DNA from: Marinilactibacillus psychrotolerans
Lineage (GTDB): Bacteria > Bacillota > Bacilli > Lactobacillales > Carnobacteriaceae_A
Length of the DNA: 64,000 nt
Reading direction: 5' to 3'
Assembly: GCF_900101525.1 (NCBI RefSeq)
Contig: NZ_FMZD01000010.1
Location: forward strand, 1-64,000
Positions 26,702-35,068 of this stretch are shown one piece after another. The number at the start of each line of letters is the position of its first letter. The first letter of the stretch is position 1. Below the pieces are notes generated by a model. The model did no database searches, was not told the DNA's origin, and worked only from the letters and a program-made list of their open reading frames with translations. Both the position numbers and the translations under genes were made by a program.

Positions 26702-26869
26702 GCGGTTAAATCCTCCGCTCCTATAGTGTCGATTTCGAGTACAAGTTTACCAAATTTTTTCGTTCTTGACTATCTTTATTGTAAAGCGCTTAAAATTTAA
26801 GTATTTTCTTATTGATACTTTCATCAATCCCTCTGTCTTTTTTGATTCTTTAAGTATTTTTAAACTTAA

Positions 26870-26956
26870 ATTGGTATGATATATTGGTGTATAATAGTCA
26901 AATATAGTAGGATTAAACTACACCAATTTGACGGTATATTGGAATTATATTATATA
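26870..26956 (+). promoter_or_regulatory. Mevalonate operon promoter with repeated ATTGG boxes
   Basis: A good sigma-A promoter is visible: TTGACG at 26928-26933, 17 bases, TATATA at 26951-26956. ATTGG boxes lie at 26870, 26883 and 26938. The 9-base arm ATTGGTGTA (26883-26891) has a perfect inverted copy at 26919-26927, directly next to the -35 element. An unknown regulator could bind here. A second TATAAT at 26890 is a possible alternative -10. Confidence 0.55.
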
Positions 26957-26982
26957 AAAGAACTTACTAAGGAGTTGACAGG

Positions 26983-27936
26983 ATGAAAACTCTCTCCGAT
27001 CAAGCCATTGGAACGGCTCACGGAAAGATTATATTAATTGGAGAACATTCAGTGGTTTATAATGAACCTGCAATCGCTCTTCCTTTTCCGGCCGCTAATG
27101 TTGAAGTTCGCATAAAAGCTATCGAGGGAGAAAGCAAAATTTTTTCCAGTTATTATAACGGACCCTTAGCAAGCACTCCTGCTTCCCTATATAACCTAAA
27201 ACATACGATTGAAATGATTTGTGAAGATTTAAATGCAGATTTATCTGGCATGCTTATTACAATATCCAGCCTGATTCCTCCTGAAAGAGGAATGGGATCT
27301 AGTGCAGCAGTTGCAACTGCTCTAATTCGTGCAATATATACTTTTTTTGACTATTCTTTAGATAATGAAACCTTACTTTATTATATTGGAGTTTCTGAAA
27401 AAATTGCACATGGAAACCCTAGTGGCTTGGACGCTCGTATTACTAGCGGCACTCAGCCCGTGTATTTCATCAAATCACAAACCCCACAAACTTTTGATAT
27501 AGAAGTTACAGGTTATTTAATTGCTGCTGATACCGGCTTGACAGGACAGACAAGAGAAGCTGTACATGACGTTGCTCAGTTGCTTAAGAAATCCAAAAGA
27601 AAAACAAAATTGCTTATTTCATCACTTGGATCTTTGACGGTTCAAGCAAAAAAAGCGATTGAAGAAGATGATATAAATGAATTAGGTATGATTCTTTCAA
27701 AAGCTCATCGTCATTTATCGGATTTAAGTGTTAGCAATGAAAAATTAGATCTTTTAGTGCAAACAGCTCTAAAAAGTGGGGCTCTTGGTGCTAAACTAAC
27801 AGGCAGCGGTCGTGGAGGCTGTATGATCGCCTTGGCAAAATCATTCGATCAAGCAAAACATATTGCAAGTGAATTAATAAATAATGGAGCCGTTGAAACT
27901 TGGATCCATTCATTAGGAGTCAACACACATGAGTAA
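26983..27936 (+). CDS. mvk: Mevalonate kinase
   Basis: This GHMP-family kinase phosphorylates mevalonate to 5-phosphomevalonate, the first of three ATP steps to isopentenyl diphosphate. Gly-Lys-Ile-Ile-Leu-Ile-Gly-Glu-His-Ser-Val is near the N-terminus, and the ATP-binding loop Pro-Pro-Glu-Arg-Gly-Met-Gly-Ser-Ser-Ala-Ala is near residue 105. The C-terminal Lys-Leu-Thr-Gly-Ser-Gly-Arg-Gly-Gly is the third GHMP motif. It is the first gene of the operon and overlaps mvaD by 8 bases. AAGGAG precedes the ATG. Confidence 0.95.
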   Translation: MKTLSDQAIGTAHGKIILIGEHSVVYNEPAIALPFPAANVEVRIKAIEGESKIFSSYYNGPLASTPASLYNLKHTIEMICEDLNADLSGMLITISSLIPPERGMGSSAAVATALIRAIYTFFDYSLDNETLLYYIGVSEKIAHGNPSGLDARITSGTQPVYFIKSQTPQTFDIEVTGYLIAADTGLTGQTREAVHDVAQLLKKSKRKTKLLISSLGSLTVQAKKAIEEDDINELGMILSKAHRHLSDLSVSNEKLDLLVQTALKSGALGAKLTGSGRGGCMIALAKSFDQAKHIASELINNGAVETWIHSLGVNTHE

Positions 27937-28903
27937 ATGGGTACGTGCACATACAAATATTGCCTTAATAAAATATTGGGGAAAAGAAGATGAAGAATTC
28001 ATTATTCCAAAAAACAATTCTCTTTCTTTAACATTAGACGCATTCTATACAGATACTAGAGTTACATTTGATTCTTCTCTAAAAGAGGACCAACTCATTC
28101 TTGATGGCGAAGAGCAAGATGCTTCGGCTTTAAAAAAGGTCTCTACTATTTTAGATATTGTCAGAAACAAAGCGGAGCTTACCGATTACGCACTTGTTGA
28201 AAGCATCAATTATGTCCCAACTGCTGCTGGTTTAGCATCTTCAGCGTCTGGACTAGCTGCGTTGGCAGGCGCTGCTAATGAAGCTTCTGAACTGAATTTA
28301 TCTGCGCAAGAACTCTCTCGCCTCGCACGAAGAGGATCCGGCTCAGCTTCTAGAAGTATTTATGGGGGCTTCGTAGAATGGGAAAAAGGCATAAATGATG
28401 AGACCTCTTTTGCACATCCAATTGACAACGCTAATTGGGATATCGGTATGCTTTTTATTATTGTTAAACAAGCCAAAAAAGAAGTATCAAGTCGAGATGG
28501 TATGCAAAGAACCGTTACAACCTCTCCTTTCTACGCTGGGTGGTTGTCTACCTTGGATCAAGATTTAACAGATATGAAGCTTTCTATAGCAGAACAGAAT
28601 ATTGATAAAGTAGGAGCCATCGCAGAACGTAATGCTTTGAAAATGCACGCAACCACCTTAGGAGCTCAACCACCTTTCACTTACTGGACAGCTGACAGTA
28701 TGATAGCAATGGACGCAGTCCGTAAGCTTCGTAAAGAAAATTATTCAGTTTACTTTACAATGGATGCCGGACCTAATGTTAAAGTGATTTGTAAACAATC
28801 TGAAATGGATAAAATCCAAAAAGCTTTACTGGCTTATTTCGATGAAGAACAAATTATTTCGGCAAAACCTGGACCTGGAATCCAAGTGTTAGAAAATAGA
28901 TAG
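27929..28903 (+). CDS. mvaD: Diphosphomevalonate decarboxylase
   Basis: MvaD converts mevalonate diphosphate to isopentenyl diphosphate with ATP and loss of CO2. It begins with Asn-Ile-Ala-Leu-Ile-Lys-Tyr-Trp-Gly-Lys and has the GHMP loop Pro-Thr-Ala-Ala-Gly-Leu-Ala-Ser-Ser-Ala-Ser-Gly. Arg-Gly-Ser-Gly-Ser-Ala-Ser-Arg-Ser and the catalytic Asp of Met-Asp-Ala-Gly-Pro-Asn-Val-Lys are also present. At 324 residues it has the usual length. It overlaps mvk by 8 bases and is followed by mvaK2 after 60 bases. Confidence 0.95.
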   Translation: MSKWVRAHTNIALIKYWGKEDEEFIIPKNNSLSLTLDAFYTDTRVTFDSSLKEDQLILDGEEQDASALKKVSTILDIVRNKAELTDYALVESINYVPTAAGLASSASGLAALAGAANEASELNLSAQELSRLARRGSGSASRSIYGGFVEWEKGINDETSFAHPIDNANWDIGMLFIIVKQAKKEVSSRDGMQRTVTTSPFYAGWLSTLDQDLTDMKLSIAEQNIDKVGAIAERNALKMHATTLGAQPPFTYWTADSMIAMDAVRKLRKENYSVYFTMDAGPNVKVICKQSEMDKIQKALLAYFDEEQIISAKPGPGIQVLENR

Positions 28904-28963
28904 TCTAATGTTCTAACATACATAAGTGTAAACTAAAATCGAATTAGAAAAGGATCGGATCGA

Positions 28964-30040
28964 ATGAATCAAGTAGTAGCCTCGGCCCCTGGTAAGTTAT
29001 ATATAGCTGGTGAATATGCAGTCGTTGAACCTGGACATCCTGCTATCTTAGTAGCGGTAGATCAGTTTCTGACTGTTAAAGTTAGCCATTCAGAAACAGT
29101 CGGCACCATCCATTCTTCCCATTATTCAAGCATTCCTCTGCAATGGAGAAGAGAAAACGGCAAAATGATCGTAGATGAAAGAGAAAATCCCTTTCACTAT
29201 TTGCTTGCAGCTATTGACTATACGGAACGCTATGTAAAGGAATCTAGAAAAGAATTATCTATTTACCATCTAGGTGTAGAAAGCGAATTAGATAGCTCGA
29301 GCGGGTTGAAATATGGCCTAGGATCCAGCGCTGCTGTTACAGTGGCAACCGTTAGGGCTTTACTTAAATATTACGATCTGAAGATATCAGATGAACTTGT
29401 ATTCAAATTATCTGTTCTGGCCCATTTATCAGTAAAAAGTAATGGATCCTTTGGAGATATTGCAGCTGCAACTTATACTGGCTGGTTAGCATACAGCAGT
29501 TTTGACAGAGAATGGGTCAAAGAGAAGCTAAATACCCATAGTATCACCGCTCTTGTTGAATTAGATTGGCCTGCCTTTATGGTGGAAAGATTATCTCCAC
29601 CAGCTGAATTAAATCTTTTGATTGGTTGGACGGGCTCGCCTGCTTCCACTACTGATCTAGTTGATCAAGTTAAAGCCAAAAGAGAAGCCAAGGAAGAAAA
29701 CTATCAAATCTTTTTACAAAAAAGTAAATCCTGCGTCGAAAACATGATTCGTGCTTTTAGAGATAAAGACTTATCCGCCATTCAAAAAGAAATCAGACAA
29801 AATCGTCAGCTTCTTAAAAGTATGAGTGAAAGTACGAGAGTTCCGATTGAAACCTCTGCATTACAGACTTTATGTGATATCGCTGAGCAATATCATGGTG
29901 CTGCAAAGTCTTCTGGTGCTGGTGGTGGCGATTGTGGAATTGCCTTATTTGATCATAAAGCTAGTATGAACGATTTAGTCTCAAAATGGACAGAACAAGA
30001 TATTACCTTGCTTCCCCTACAAGTCTATACTCGTTCATGA
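28964..30040 (+). CDS. mvaK2: Phosphomevalonate kinase
   Basis: MvaK2 phosphorylates 5-phosphomevalonate to the diphosphate. The protein is of the GHMP family with Ala-Pro-Gly-Lys-Leu-Tyr-Ile-Ala-Gly-Glu-Tyr-Ala-Val at the start, the ATP loop Lys-Tyr-Gly-Leu-Gly-Ser-Ser-Ala-Ala-Val near residue 115, and Ser-Ser-Gly-Ala-Gly-Gly-Gly-Asp-Cys-Gly near the C-terminus. It has 358 residues, typical of the bacterial enzyme. It is the third gene of the mevalonate operon. The biochemical order in the operon is kinase, decarboxylase, second kinase, isomerase. Confidence 0.94.
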   Translation: MNQVVASAPGKLYIAGEYAVVEPGHPAILVAVDQFLTVKVSHSETVGTIHSSHYSSIPLQWRRENGKMIVDERENPFHYLLAAIDYTERYVKESRKELSIYHLGVESELDSSSGLKYGLGSSAAVTVATVRALLKYYDLKISDELVFKLSVLAHLSVKSNGSFGDIAAATYTGWLAYSSFDREWVKEKLNTHSITALVELDWPAFMVERLSPPAELNLLIGWTGSPASTTDLVDQVKAKREAKEENYQIFLQKSKSCVENMIRAFRDKDLSAIQKEIRQNRQLLKSMSESTRVPIETSALQTLCDIAEQYHGAAKSSGAGGGDCGIALFDHKASMNDLVSKWTEQDITLLPLQVYTRS

Positions 30041-30127
30041 TAAAATGGATAATAGTCGTTGCTATTAATTGATAATAGCTTAAAGAGTTCTATACGTTTT
30101 TTAAACTGACATATTGGAGAAAACACT

Positions 30128-31180
30128 ATGCCAAAACAAAATAATCGAAAAAATGAACATGTATCCCTATCGGAAAAGTTTTATGACCAAGGAAAGTCTT
30201 CATTTGAAGATATTCGCTTCGTCCATCATTCTTTTCCGCAGATGGATGTTAGAGATGTAGATTTGTCTGTACAACTAAATGGACTAAACTTTACAGTTCC
30301 CTTCTTTATTAATGCAATGTCTGGAGGAAGTCGCTGGACTGGGAAAGTCAATGAAAAACTTGCTATTATCGCCCGTGAAACAGGCTTAGCCATTGCTACG
30401 GGTTCTGTTAGTGCTGCGCTTAAAGATCCTGAACAAGTGAGTACGTTCAAAATTGTAAGAGAAACAAATCCCAATGGGTTAGTCTTTGCTAACCTCGGTG
30501 CCGGACACGGTATTGAAAATGCAAAAAAAGTGGTTGATATGCTAAAAGCAGATGCTATACAGATCCATATCAATGCTCCCCAAGAGATCGTGATGCCTGA
30601 AGGTGATCGAGCATTTTCTGACTGGGTTGATAATCTTCAAAGTATTGTGGATGGCATTGATGTACCCGTTATCGCAAAAGAAGTTGGTTTTGGAATGAGC
30701 CGAGAAACAGTTCAGTTACTTGAAGCAATCGGTATTCAGATAATGGATATAAGCGGAAAAGGCGGAACAAATTTTGCCCAAATCGAAAACTATAGAAGAA
30801 CTGATCAAAAACTTGATGATCTTGAATCGTGGGGCCAAACAACTGTCGAGTCTCTATTAGAAGCACAAGAAGTCGTCCAGCAGGCCCAAATCATTGCTTC
30901 TGGCGGAATCCGTCGCCCATTTGAAATCATTAAAGCTTTATCTTTAGGCGCTTCTTTAGCAGGTCTATCTAGTCAATTTATGCATATGGCACTGGAAGAT
31001 GTTGATCAAACTATCAAAACAGTACACGCCTGGAAATCTGAATTAGCTAGTACAATGACTCTTTTAGGTGCTAAATCTGTTTCTGAGCTTCAAAAAACTG
31101 ATTTAATCATCTCGGGTCAGTCTTCTGACTGGTGTACAGCTCGCAATATCTCAATCCAAAAATACGCTTCTCGTTCTTAG
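30128..31180 (+). CDS. fni: Isopentenyl-diphosphate delta-isomerase, type 2
   Basis: Fni is the FMN- and NADPH-dependent type 2 isomerase that interconverts isopentenyl and dimethylallyl diphosphate. Phe-Phe-Ile-Asn-Ala-Met-Ser-Gly-Gly-Ser, Ala-Thr-Gly-Ser-Val-Ser-Ala-Ala, Val-Ile-Ala-Lys-Glu-Val-Gly-Phe-Gly-Met and Asp-Ile-Ser-Gly-Lys-Gly-Gly-Thr-Asn are family motifs. It has 350 residues. GGAG lies 10 bases upstream of the ATG. A terminator hairpin overlaps its last codons, so it is likely the end of the main mevalonate transcript. Confidence 0.94.
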   Translation: MPKQNNRKNEHVSLSEKFYDQGKSSFEDIRFVHHSFPQMDVRDVDLSVQLNGLNFTVPFFINAMSGGSRWTGKVNEKLAIIARETGLAIATGSVSAALKDPEQVSTFKIVRETNPNGLVFANLGAGHGIENAKKVVDMLKADAIQIHINAPQEIVMPEGDRAFSDWVDNLQSIVDGIDVPVIAKEVGFGMSRETVQLLEAIGIQIMDISGKGGTNFAQIENYRRTDQKLDDLESWGQTTVESLLEAQEVVQQAQIIASGGIRRPFEIIKALSLGASLAGLSSQFMHMALEDVDQTIKTVHAWKSELASTMTLLGAKSVSELQKTDLIISGQSSDWCTARNISIQKYASRS

Positions 31181-31197
31181 CGAGAAACGTATTTTTT
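31161..31197 (+). terminator. Terminator overlapping the fni stop codon
   Basis: AATACG-C-TTCTCG pairs with CGAGAA-A-CGTATT with one mismatch, and then TTTTTT follows. The fni stop TAG lies in the loop. Read-through to the next gene is possible. Confidence 0.75.
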
Positions 31198-31229
31198 ATT
31201 AGCTATCCTTATTAGTGAAAGGGTTTATT

Positions 31230-31724
31230 ATGAAACGAAATCAAACTCAAAAGTTAACGTTAGCCTTGCGCTGGAGAATTATTTATATTTTAATCCAATG
31301 TACTTGGGCGATTCCACAGACATTTGTTGGTTTTCTTTTATTCTTAAAATACAGAAACCAGCCTCACACCTTTTACTATGGCTGTATTCGTACTCATTGG
31401 AATCGACTTGATGGAATCTCTTTAGGACTTTTCATTTTTACTGCTAATGATTCTACTCCCAATCATTTAAAAAGAATCGCTAAATCACAATCTCAGCAGA
31501 AGTCTGAAAAAATGGCTGTACATGAGTATGGGCATACCTATCAGTCACTGCTGCTAGGCCCTCTCTATTTACCACTAGTCGGGCTAATTTCTTTTTCCTG
31601 GGCGAGATTACCTAGGTATCAAAGAATGCGTAAAGATTATAGTGTCCCTTACTCTTTCTGCTGGACAGAGCAATGGGCAAACTATTTAGGAGAAAAAATT
31701 TTAAAACAACCTTCACTAAAATAA
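31230..31724 (+). CDS. Small membrane protein with a HEYGH (HExxH) motif
   Basis: The 164-residue product has a basic N-terminus, a membrane segment at about 17-40 and another near 108-125. It contains His98-Glu-Tyr-Gly-His102 followed by Thr-Tyr-Gln-Ser-Leu-Leu-Leu-Gly-Pro-Leu-Tyr-Leu-Pro. His-Glu-x-x-His is a zinc-metallopeptidase signature, but no third ligand is clear and no activity is shown. I recall similar uncharacterised proteins in other bacteria. The ATG at 31230 has AAAGGG 6 bases upstream; an in-frame GTG at 31215 is less likely. It follows fni by 49 bases, past a terminator. Function is unknown. Confidence 0.75.
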   Translation: MKRNQTQKLTLALRWRIIYILIQCTWAIPQTFVGFLLFLKYRNQPHTFYYGCIRTHWNRLDGISLGLFIFTANDSTPNHLKRIAKSQSQQKSEKMAVHEYGHTYQSLLLGPLYLPLVGLISFSWARLPRYQRMRKDYSVPYSFCWTEQWANYLGEKILKQPSLK

Positions 31725-31808
31725 CCGTTATGTAATCTACCAACTATCAAGATAGAATCATTACCACACTGCAGTGATTCCCTATTAAATTAAAAAATTA
31801 CTCTTCAT

Positions 31809-32117
31809 TTAGGCACTCATTTTCCTGTTATTGATTCTCAAGAAAATGAAATAACTAACTACTAGAACTATTAAATAAAACAACTCCGGAAACTTAATAG
31901 CAGAGAGTCTGCTATCCCTTAAATTGAACAAATCATAAAGAAAGTTGCTTAATAAAAATATGAATAGTGTACTCCAACTTTGGATAATAGACTTCTGTTT
32001 TATAGTTCGTTTACGCTCATCATCATTTGGTCCTATAATATATTTTTTACTCCCTGTAGAGAATCCGTAAAAGCCTATAAAAATAAGTACACTAATGATT
32101 GAAATAACAATTTTCAA
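31809..32117 (-). CDS. Membrane protein paired with an XRE regulator
   Basis: The 102-residue product has three membrane segments at about 3-20, 46-65 and 76-93. A polar loop with Asn-Asp-Asp-Glu-Arg-Lys-Arg follows the first. It overlaps the XRE regulator gene by four bases (ATGA), a common pair in Firmicutes in which the regulator controls both genes. I cannot assign a function. No terminator is obvious downstream. Confidence 0.7.
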   Translation of the reverse strand: MKIVISIISVLIFIGFYGFSTGSKKYIIGPNDDERKRTIKQKSIIQSWSTLFIFLLSNFLYDLFNLRDSRLSAIKFPELFYLIVLVVSYFIFLRINNRKMSA

Positions 32118-32320
32118 TTTTCATCCTTCCTTTCATTAATAAAAACTTCATCAATACGACTATTTAAGTGCTCAGCGATATCAAATGCTAGCTGTAAACT
32201 AGGGTCATATTTATTATTTTCAATCGCATTGATCGTTTGTCTGCTCACATCACACATTACCGCTAATTCTCTTTGGGATATTTTCTGCCTTTCTCTTAGT
32301 GGTTTGATTATGTTTTTCAC
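32114..32320 (-). CDS. XRE-family helix-turn-helix regulator
   Basis: The 68-residue protein is one HTH domain of the short type: Ile-Lys-Pro-Leu-Arg-Glu-Arg at the start, then Ser-Gln-Arg-Glu-Leu-Ala-Val-Met-Cys-Asp-Val-Ser-Arg-Gln-Thr-Ile-Asn-Ala-Ile-Glu-Asn (helix-turn-helix) and Asp-Pro-Ser-Leu-Gln-Leu-Ala. I start at the GTG at 32320. The open frame extends to 32401, but that TTG ACA TTT is the -35 element of the gene's own promoter, so it cannot be the start. AAGGAG is 12 bases upstream of the GTG, longer than usual. It probably represses its own operon through the palindrome at 32343-32372. Confidence 0.85.
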   Translation of the reverse strand: MKNIIKPLRERQKISQRELAVMCDVSRQTINAIENNKYDPSLQLAFDIAEHLNSRIDEVFINERKDEN

Positions 32321-32342
32321 TATTCTTTGTAGCTCCTTTTTC

Positions 32343-32372
32343 AGAATGTGTAAAATATGTTTGACACATTCT
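32343..32372 (-). promoter_or_regulatory. Perfect 9-bp inverted repeat, likely XRE operator
   Basis: AGAATGTGT at 32343-32351 has an exact inverted copy ACACATTCT at 32364-32372, with a 12-base spacer. It lies directly downstream of the -10 box of the XRE/membrane-protein operon, the classic place for autorepression. Confidence 0.65.
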
Positions 32373-32401
32373 ATAATAAAAAAACTACTTTTAAATGTCA
32401 A
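32373..32401 (-). promoter_or_regulatory. Promoter of the XRE/membrane-protein operon
   Basis: On the minus strand TTGACA (32401-32396) is followed by exactly 17 bases and TATTAT (32378-32373). This near-consensus sigma-A promoter overlaps the azlCD terminator hairpin. Confidence 0.85.
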
Positions 32402-32425
32402 ATACTTTTGACACTTAAAGTAGTT
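32383..32425 (-). terminator. Terminator of azlCD, overlapping the XRE promoter
   Basis: AACTACTTTAA-TGTCAAA pairs with TTTGACA-TTAAAAGTAGTT (small bulge) and is followed on the minus strand by TTTTTTTATT. The TTGACA of the XRE promoter is part of the descending arm. Confidence 0.75.
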
Positions 32426-32450
32426 AATTTACACTATTCTAACTAGTTTG

Positions 32451-32777
32451 TTAAAAAATCCCCGCCAACAACGCAATACCACCTAATCCTATTGCTATCG
32501 ACCATAGTAGACTTTTAGTTTTATATGCGATTAAAAAAACTAGTATTGAGGGAAGTAATTTAATATTTATTACTGGGTTTATATTAAACGTTCCATTCCA
32601 AAAAAATATATCTGAAGCCACTAATGCAGCAAAAATAGAAACCGGTATATAAGTCATCCAGCGACTAAATGAAGGTGAGATTTCTTTCTTGCTGAGCAAA
32701 AGCATTGGCAGCAGTCTTGGGATGTACGTTACTACTGCCATCCCCGCAATTAAGGTCCATTGGCTATTCAATTTCAT
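32451..32777 (-). CDS. azlD: Branched-chain amino acid exporter subunit AzlD
   Basis: The 108-residue membrane protein begins Met-Lys-Leu-Asn-Ser-Gln-Trp and contains Thr-Tyr-Ile-Pro-Arg-Leu-Leu-Pro, the usual AzlD motif, followed by about three more membrane segments. AzlC and AzlD together form a small exporter for branched-chain or related amino acids. I use the ATG at 32777 with GGGAG upstream; a TTG twelve bases earlier is unlikely. It overlaps azlC by 14 bases. The operon ends at the terminator overlapping the XRE promoter. Confidence 0.85.
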   Translation of the reverse strand: MKLNSQWTLIAGMAVVTYIPRLLPMLLLSKKEISPSFSRWMTYIPVSIFAALVASDIFFWNGTFNINPVINIKLLPSILVFLIAYKTKSLLWSIAIGLGGIALLAGIF

Positions 32778-33483
32778 TACTCCCTTCAATATCCGGTTTT
32801 GTACGTCTATTCTTCCTCACTTCTAAGTAATAGCCTACAAATGAAGCGATTACTGTGGCGATTACAAGTGAAATATTATGCTGAATTAAAACCATCAGCA
32901 ATACCGTAGTTCCTGCCGATACTAGTCCAGCAATTAAGTGTTCTAAGGAGATGAACTGTAATACTAACATACAGGAAAACATAGCAATTAACGCATAATT
33001 CATAATAATCGTGTTTACTTGAAACTGGCTGCCAACTGCTCCACCAACAATTGTACTGATCACCCAAGTTGCATAAGTAGACAAACTCATTGCCATTGCT
33101 TCTTCGGGAGACCAGTTCCCATCTCGAAATTTTGTGTAATTCAGTCCATAAGATTCATCGGTTAGAACATGACTGAACAAAGAAATAAATCCAATTGATT
33201 TTTCTTTTACAAAACTGGATAAACTTGCTGACATTAATACATGTCTTAAATTTAAAAAGAATACCATTAAAATGACTGAAGGGATAGAAGCACCTAAGAC
33301 AATCATGCTTGCTGCCAGAAACTGGCCGGCTCCTGCATATACGAAAAAACTCATTATTCCAATGCCTAAAACGGTAACTCCTGCATCATATAAGACAATT
33401 CCGCAGGCTACTCCTAAAGCAATATAGCTAATCATAACCGGAGAACTTATTTTCACGCCACTTTTAATTGTTTCTATGTTCAT
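32764..33483 (-). CDS. azlC: Branched-chain amino acid exporter subunit AzlC
   Basis: The 239-residue protein has about six to seven membrane segments with Val-Tyr-Ala-Gly-Ala-Gly-Gln-Phe-Leu and Asn-Leu-Arg-His-Val-Leu-Met-Ser-Ala-Ser-Leu, the AzlC family hallmarks, and Leu-Thr-Asp-Glu-Ser-Tyr. It is the large subunit of the exporter. I start at the ATG at 33483, with AAGGAG 6 bases upstream. The frame is open upstream to 33603 across the terminator of the next gene, which is not coding. Co-translation with azlD is likely, since they overlap. Confidence 0.9.
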   Translation of the reverse strand: MNIETIKSGVKISSPVMISYIALGVACGIVLYDAGVTVLGIGIMSFFVYAGAGQFLAASMIVLGASIPSVILMVFFLNLRHVLMSASLSSFVKEKSIGFISLFSHVLTDESYGLNYTKFRDGNWSPEEAMAMSLSTYATWVISTIVGGAVGSQFQVNTIIMNYALIAMFSCMLVLQFISLEHLIAGLVSAGTTVLLMVLIQHNISLVIATVIASFVGYYLEVRKNRRTKPDIEGSNEIE

Positions 33484-33532
33484 CCAATTCTCCTTGCTTT
33501 TATTCATTTTTCTGGTAAAAAAAGAGACATTT

Positions 33533-33554
33533 AGCGAAGTAAAAAACCTTCGCT
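33533..33554 (-). terminator. Terminator of the pyrimidine-nucleoside phosphorylase gene
   Basis: AGCGAAG pairs with CTTCGCT around an 8-base T-rich loop. On the minus strand a TTTTTTT run lies a few bases downstream. It sits between the phosphorylase stop and azlC. Confidence 0.55.
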
Positions 33555-33577
33555 GATTCTCTGTTATAAAGCGGTAA

Positions 33578-34888
33578 TTAATTTTTTTTCTGAATAATTT
33601 CATGAATGAGTGTTAAAGGTTCTGCTTTTTCTTCAATATGCATATTTATTTTTATAGTTTCTTTTACATTATGATCAATTGGTTTATTTGAATATAGGGT
33701 TGCTAGTACATCACCTGCTTTTACAGTATCTCCAACTTTTTTGTGTAAATACACGCCTGCAGCTAAATCAATTTTACTGTCTTTGGTTTCTCTTCCAGCA
33801 CCGAGTCTCATTGCAGCTAATCCAATTTGATCAGCTACTATAGTAGAAATGACACCTGAGTGGTCTGCTTGAACTTCTACTTTATTTGCTGCTTTAGGAA
33901 GCACTTCATCTGTCCGCTCTACTACAGAGGTATCTCCTCCTTGTGATCCAACAAATACTTTAAATACTTCCAGTGCTTTTCCATTTTGCAGATTCTCTTC
34001 TAATTTAGTGCGGGCTTCTTCAAGAGAATCTCCCACTCCACCAAGATAAGCCATCTGACTGCCAAGAACAAGACACAGTTCTGTTAAGTCTTTCGGCCCA
34101 TTCCCTTTTAGTGTCTCAATGGCTTCTTTAACTTCTAATCCATTACCAATTGCATTCCCTAAAGGCTGACTCATATCAGAAATAACAGCCATAGTTTGGC
34201 GACCTACGGAGTTTCCAATCTCTACCATTGCTTCTGCTAGTTCTTTAGCTTGTCCTACATTCTTCATAAAGGCACCAGCACCTGTCTTGACATCTAAAAC
34301 AATCGCATCTGCTCCAGACGCAATCTTTTTACTCATAATCGAACTAGCAATCAACGGAATCGATTCTACAGTACCCGTTACGTCTCTCAAAGCATATAGC
34401 TTTTTATCTGCTGGGGTTAAATTGCCGGATTGCCCCACGACTGCAACTTTGTTTCTATTTACTGATTTTATAAATTCTTCTTTTGATAATTCCACATGAA
34501 AACCAGGAATCGCTTCAAGCTTATCAATAGTTCCTCCGGTATGGCCTAATCCACGTCCACTCATCTTAGCAACAGGAACACCAACACTTGCTACAAGGGG
34601 TGCTAAGATTAATGTTGTCGTATCCCCAACTCCACCTGTAGAATGTTTGTCTACTTTAATACCAGCAATCTCGGATAGGTCAATTTGTTCTCCAGAAGCC
34701 ACAATTGCCATCGTAAGATTACTACGTTCATCCTTTGTCATCCCATTAAAATAAATGGCCATTGCCATAGCACTCATCTGATATTCTGGAATACTCTCTT
34801 CAGTATATCCCTTAATCATCCAATCAATTTCTTGTTTAGTTAATTCTTTATTGTGCTGTTTCTTTTCAATTAAATCGATCATTCTCAT
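33578..34888 (-). CDS. pdp: Pyrimidine-nucleoside phosphorylase
   Basis: The enzyme cleaves uridine or thymidine with phosphate into base and (deoxy)ribose 1-phosphate, in pyrimidine salvage. The 436-residue protein begins Met-Arg-Met-Ile-Asp-Leu-Ile, with [12 protein letters not shown] near residue 80 and [13 protein letters not shown] near 110, the phosphorylase signature. GGAGG is 8 bases upstream of the ATG at 34888; a TTG at 34903 is not preferred. No other deo genes are adjacent. Confidence 0.94.
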   Translation of the reverse strand: MRMIDLIEKKQHNKELTKQEIDWMIKGYTEESIPEYQMSAMAMAIYFNGMTKDERSNLTMAIVASGEQIDLSEIAGIKVDKHSTGGVGDTTTLILAPLVASVGVPVAKMSGRGLGHTGGTIDKLEAIPGFHVELSKEEFIKSVNRNKVAVVGQSGNLTPADKKLYALRDVTGTVESIPLIASSIMSKKIASGADAIVLDVKTGAGAFMKNVGQAKELAEAMVEIGNSVGRQTMAVISDMSQPLGNAIGNGLEVKEAIETLKGNGPKDLTELCLVLGSQMAYLGGVGDSLEEARTKLEENLQNGKALEVFKVFVGSQGGDTSVVERTDEVLPKAANKVEVQADHSGVISTIVADQIGLAAMRLGAGRETKDSKIDLAAGVYLHKKVGDTVKAGDVLATLYSNKPIDHNVKETIKINMHIEEKAEPLTLIHEIIQKKN

Positions 34889-35068
34889 ACTGTAACCCTC
34901 CAAAATGATTTAATTCTCTTATTGTAAAGTCCTGTTAATGCTAATAGATAGATCAAACTTTTATTCACTTAGTTTCAACGACTTATACAATAAAGTTTAC
35001 AAAACTTCATTTGTATTATGAACATTTAAACAAACGAATAAAAAGAAAAGCTATTTTTGATAACGAAT

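Noticed and set aside
30226-30573. 115-residue frame antisense to fni
   Set aside because: It is a shadow of a well-supported gene with no start signals.
32321-32401. Upstream start of the XRE regulator at 32401
   Set aside because: The TTG ACA is the -35 element of the promoter with an exact 17-base spacer to TATTAT, so the region is not translated.
33484-33603. Upstream extension of azlC to 33603
   Set aside because: It runs across the terminator of the phosphorylase gene and lacks a ribosome-binding site; the ATG at 33483 has AAGGAG.
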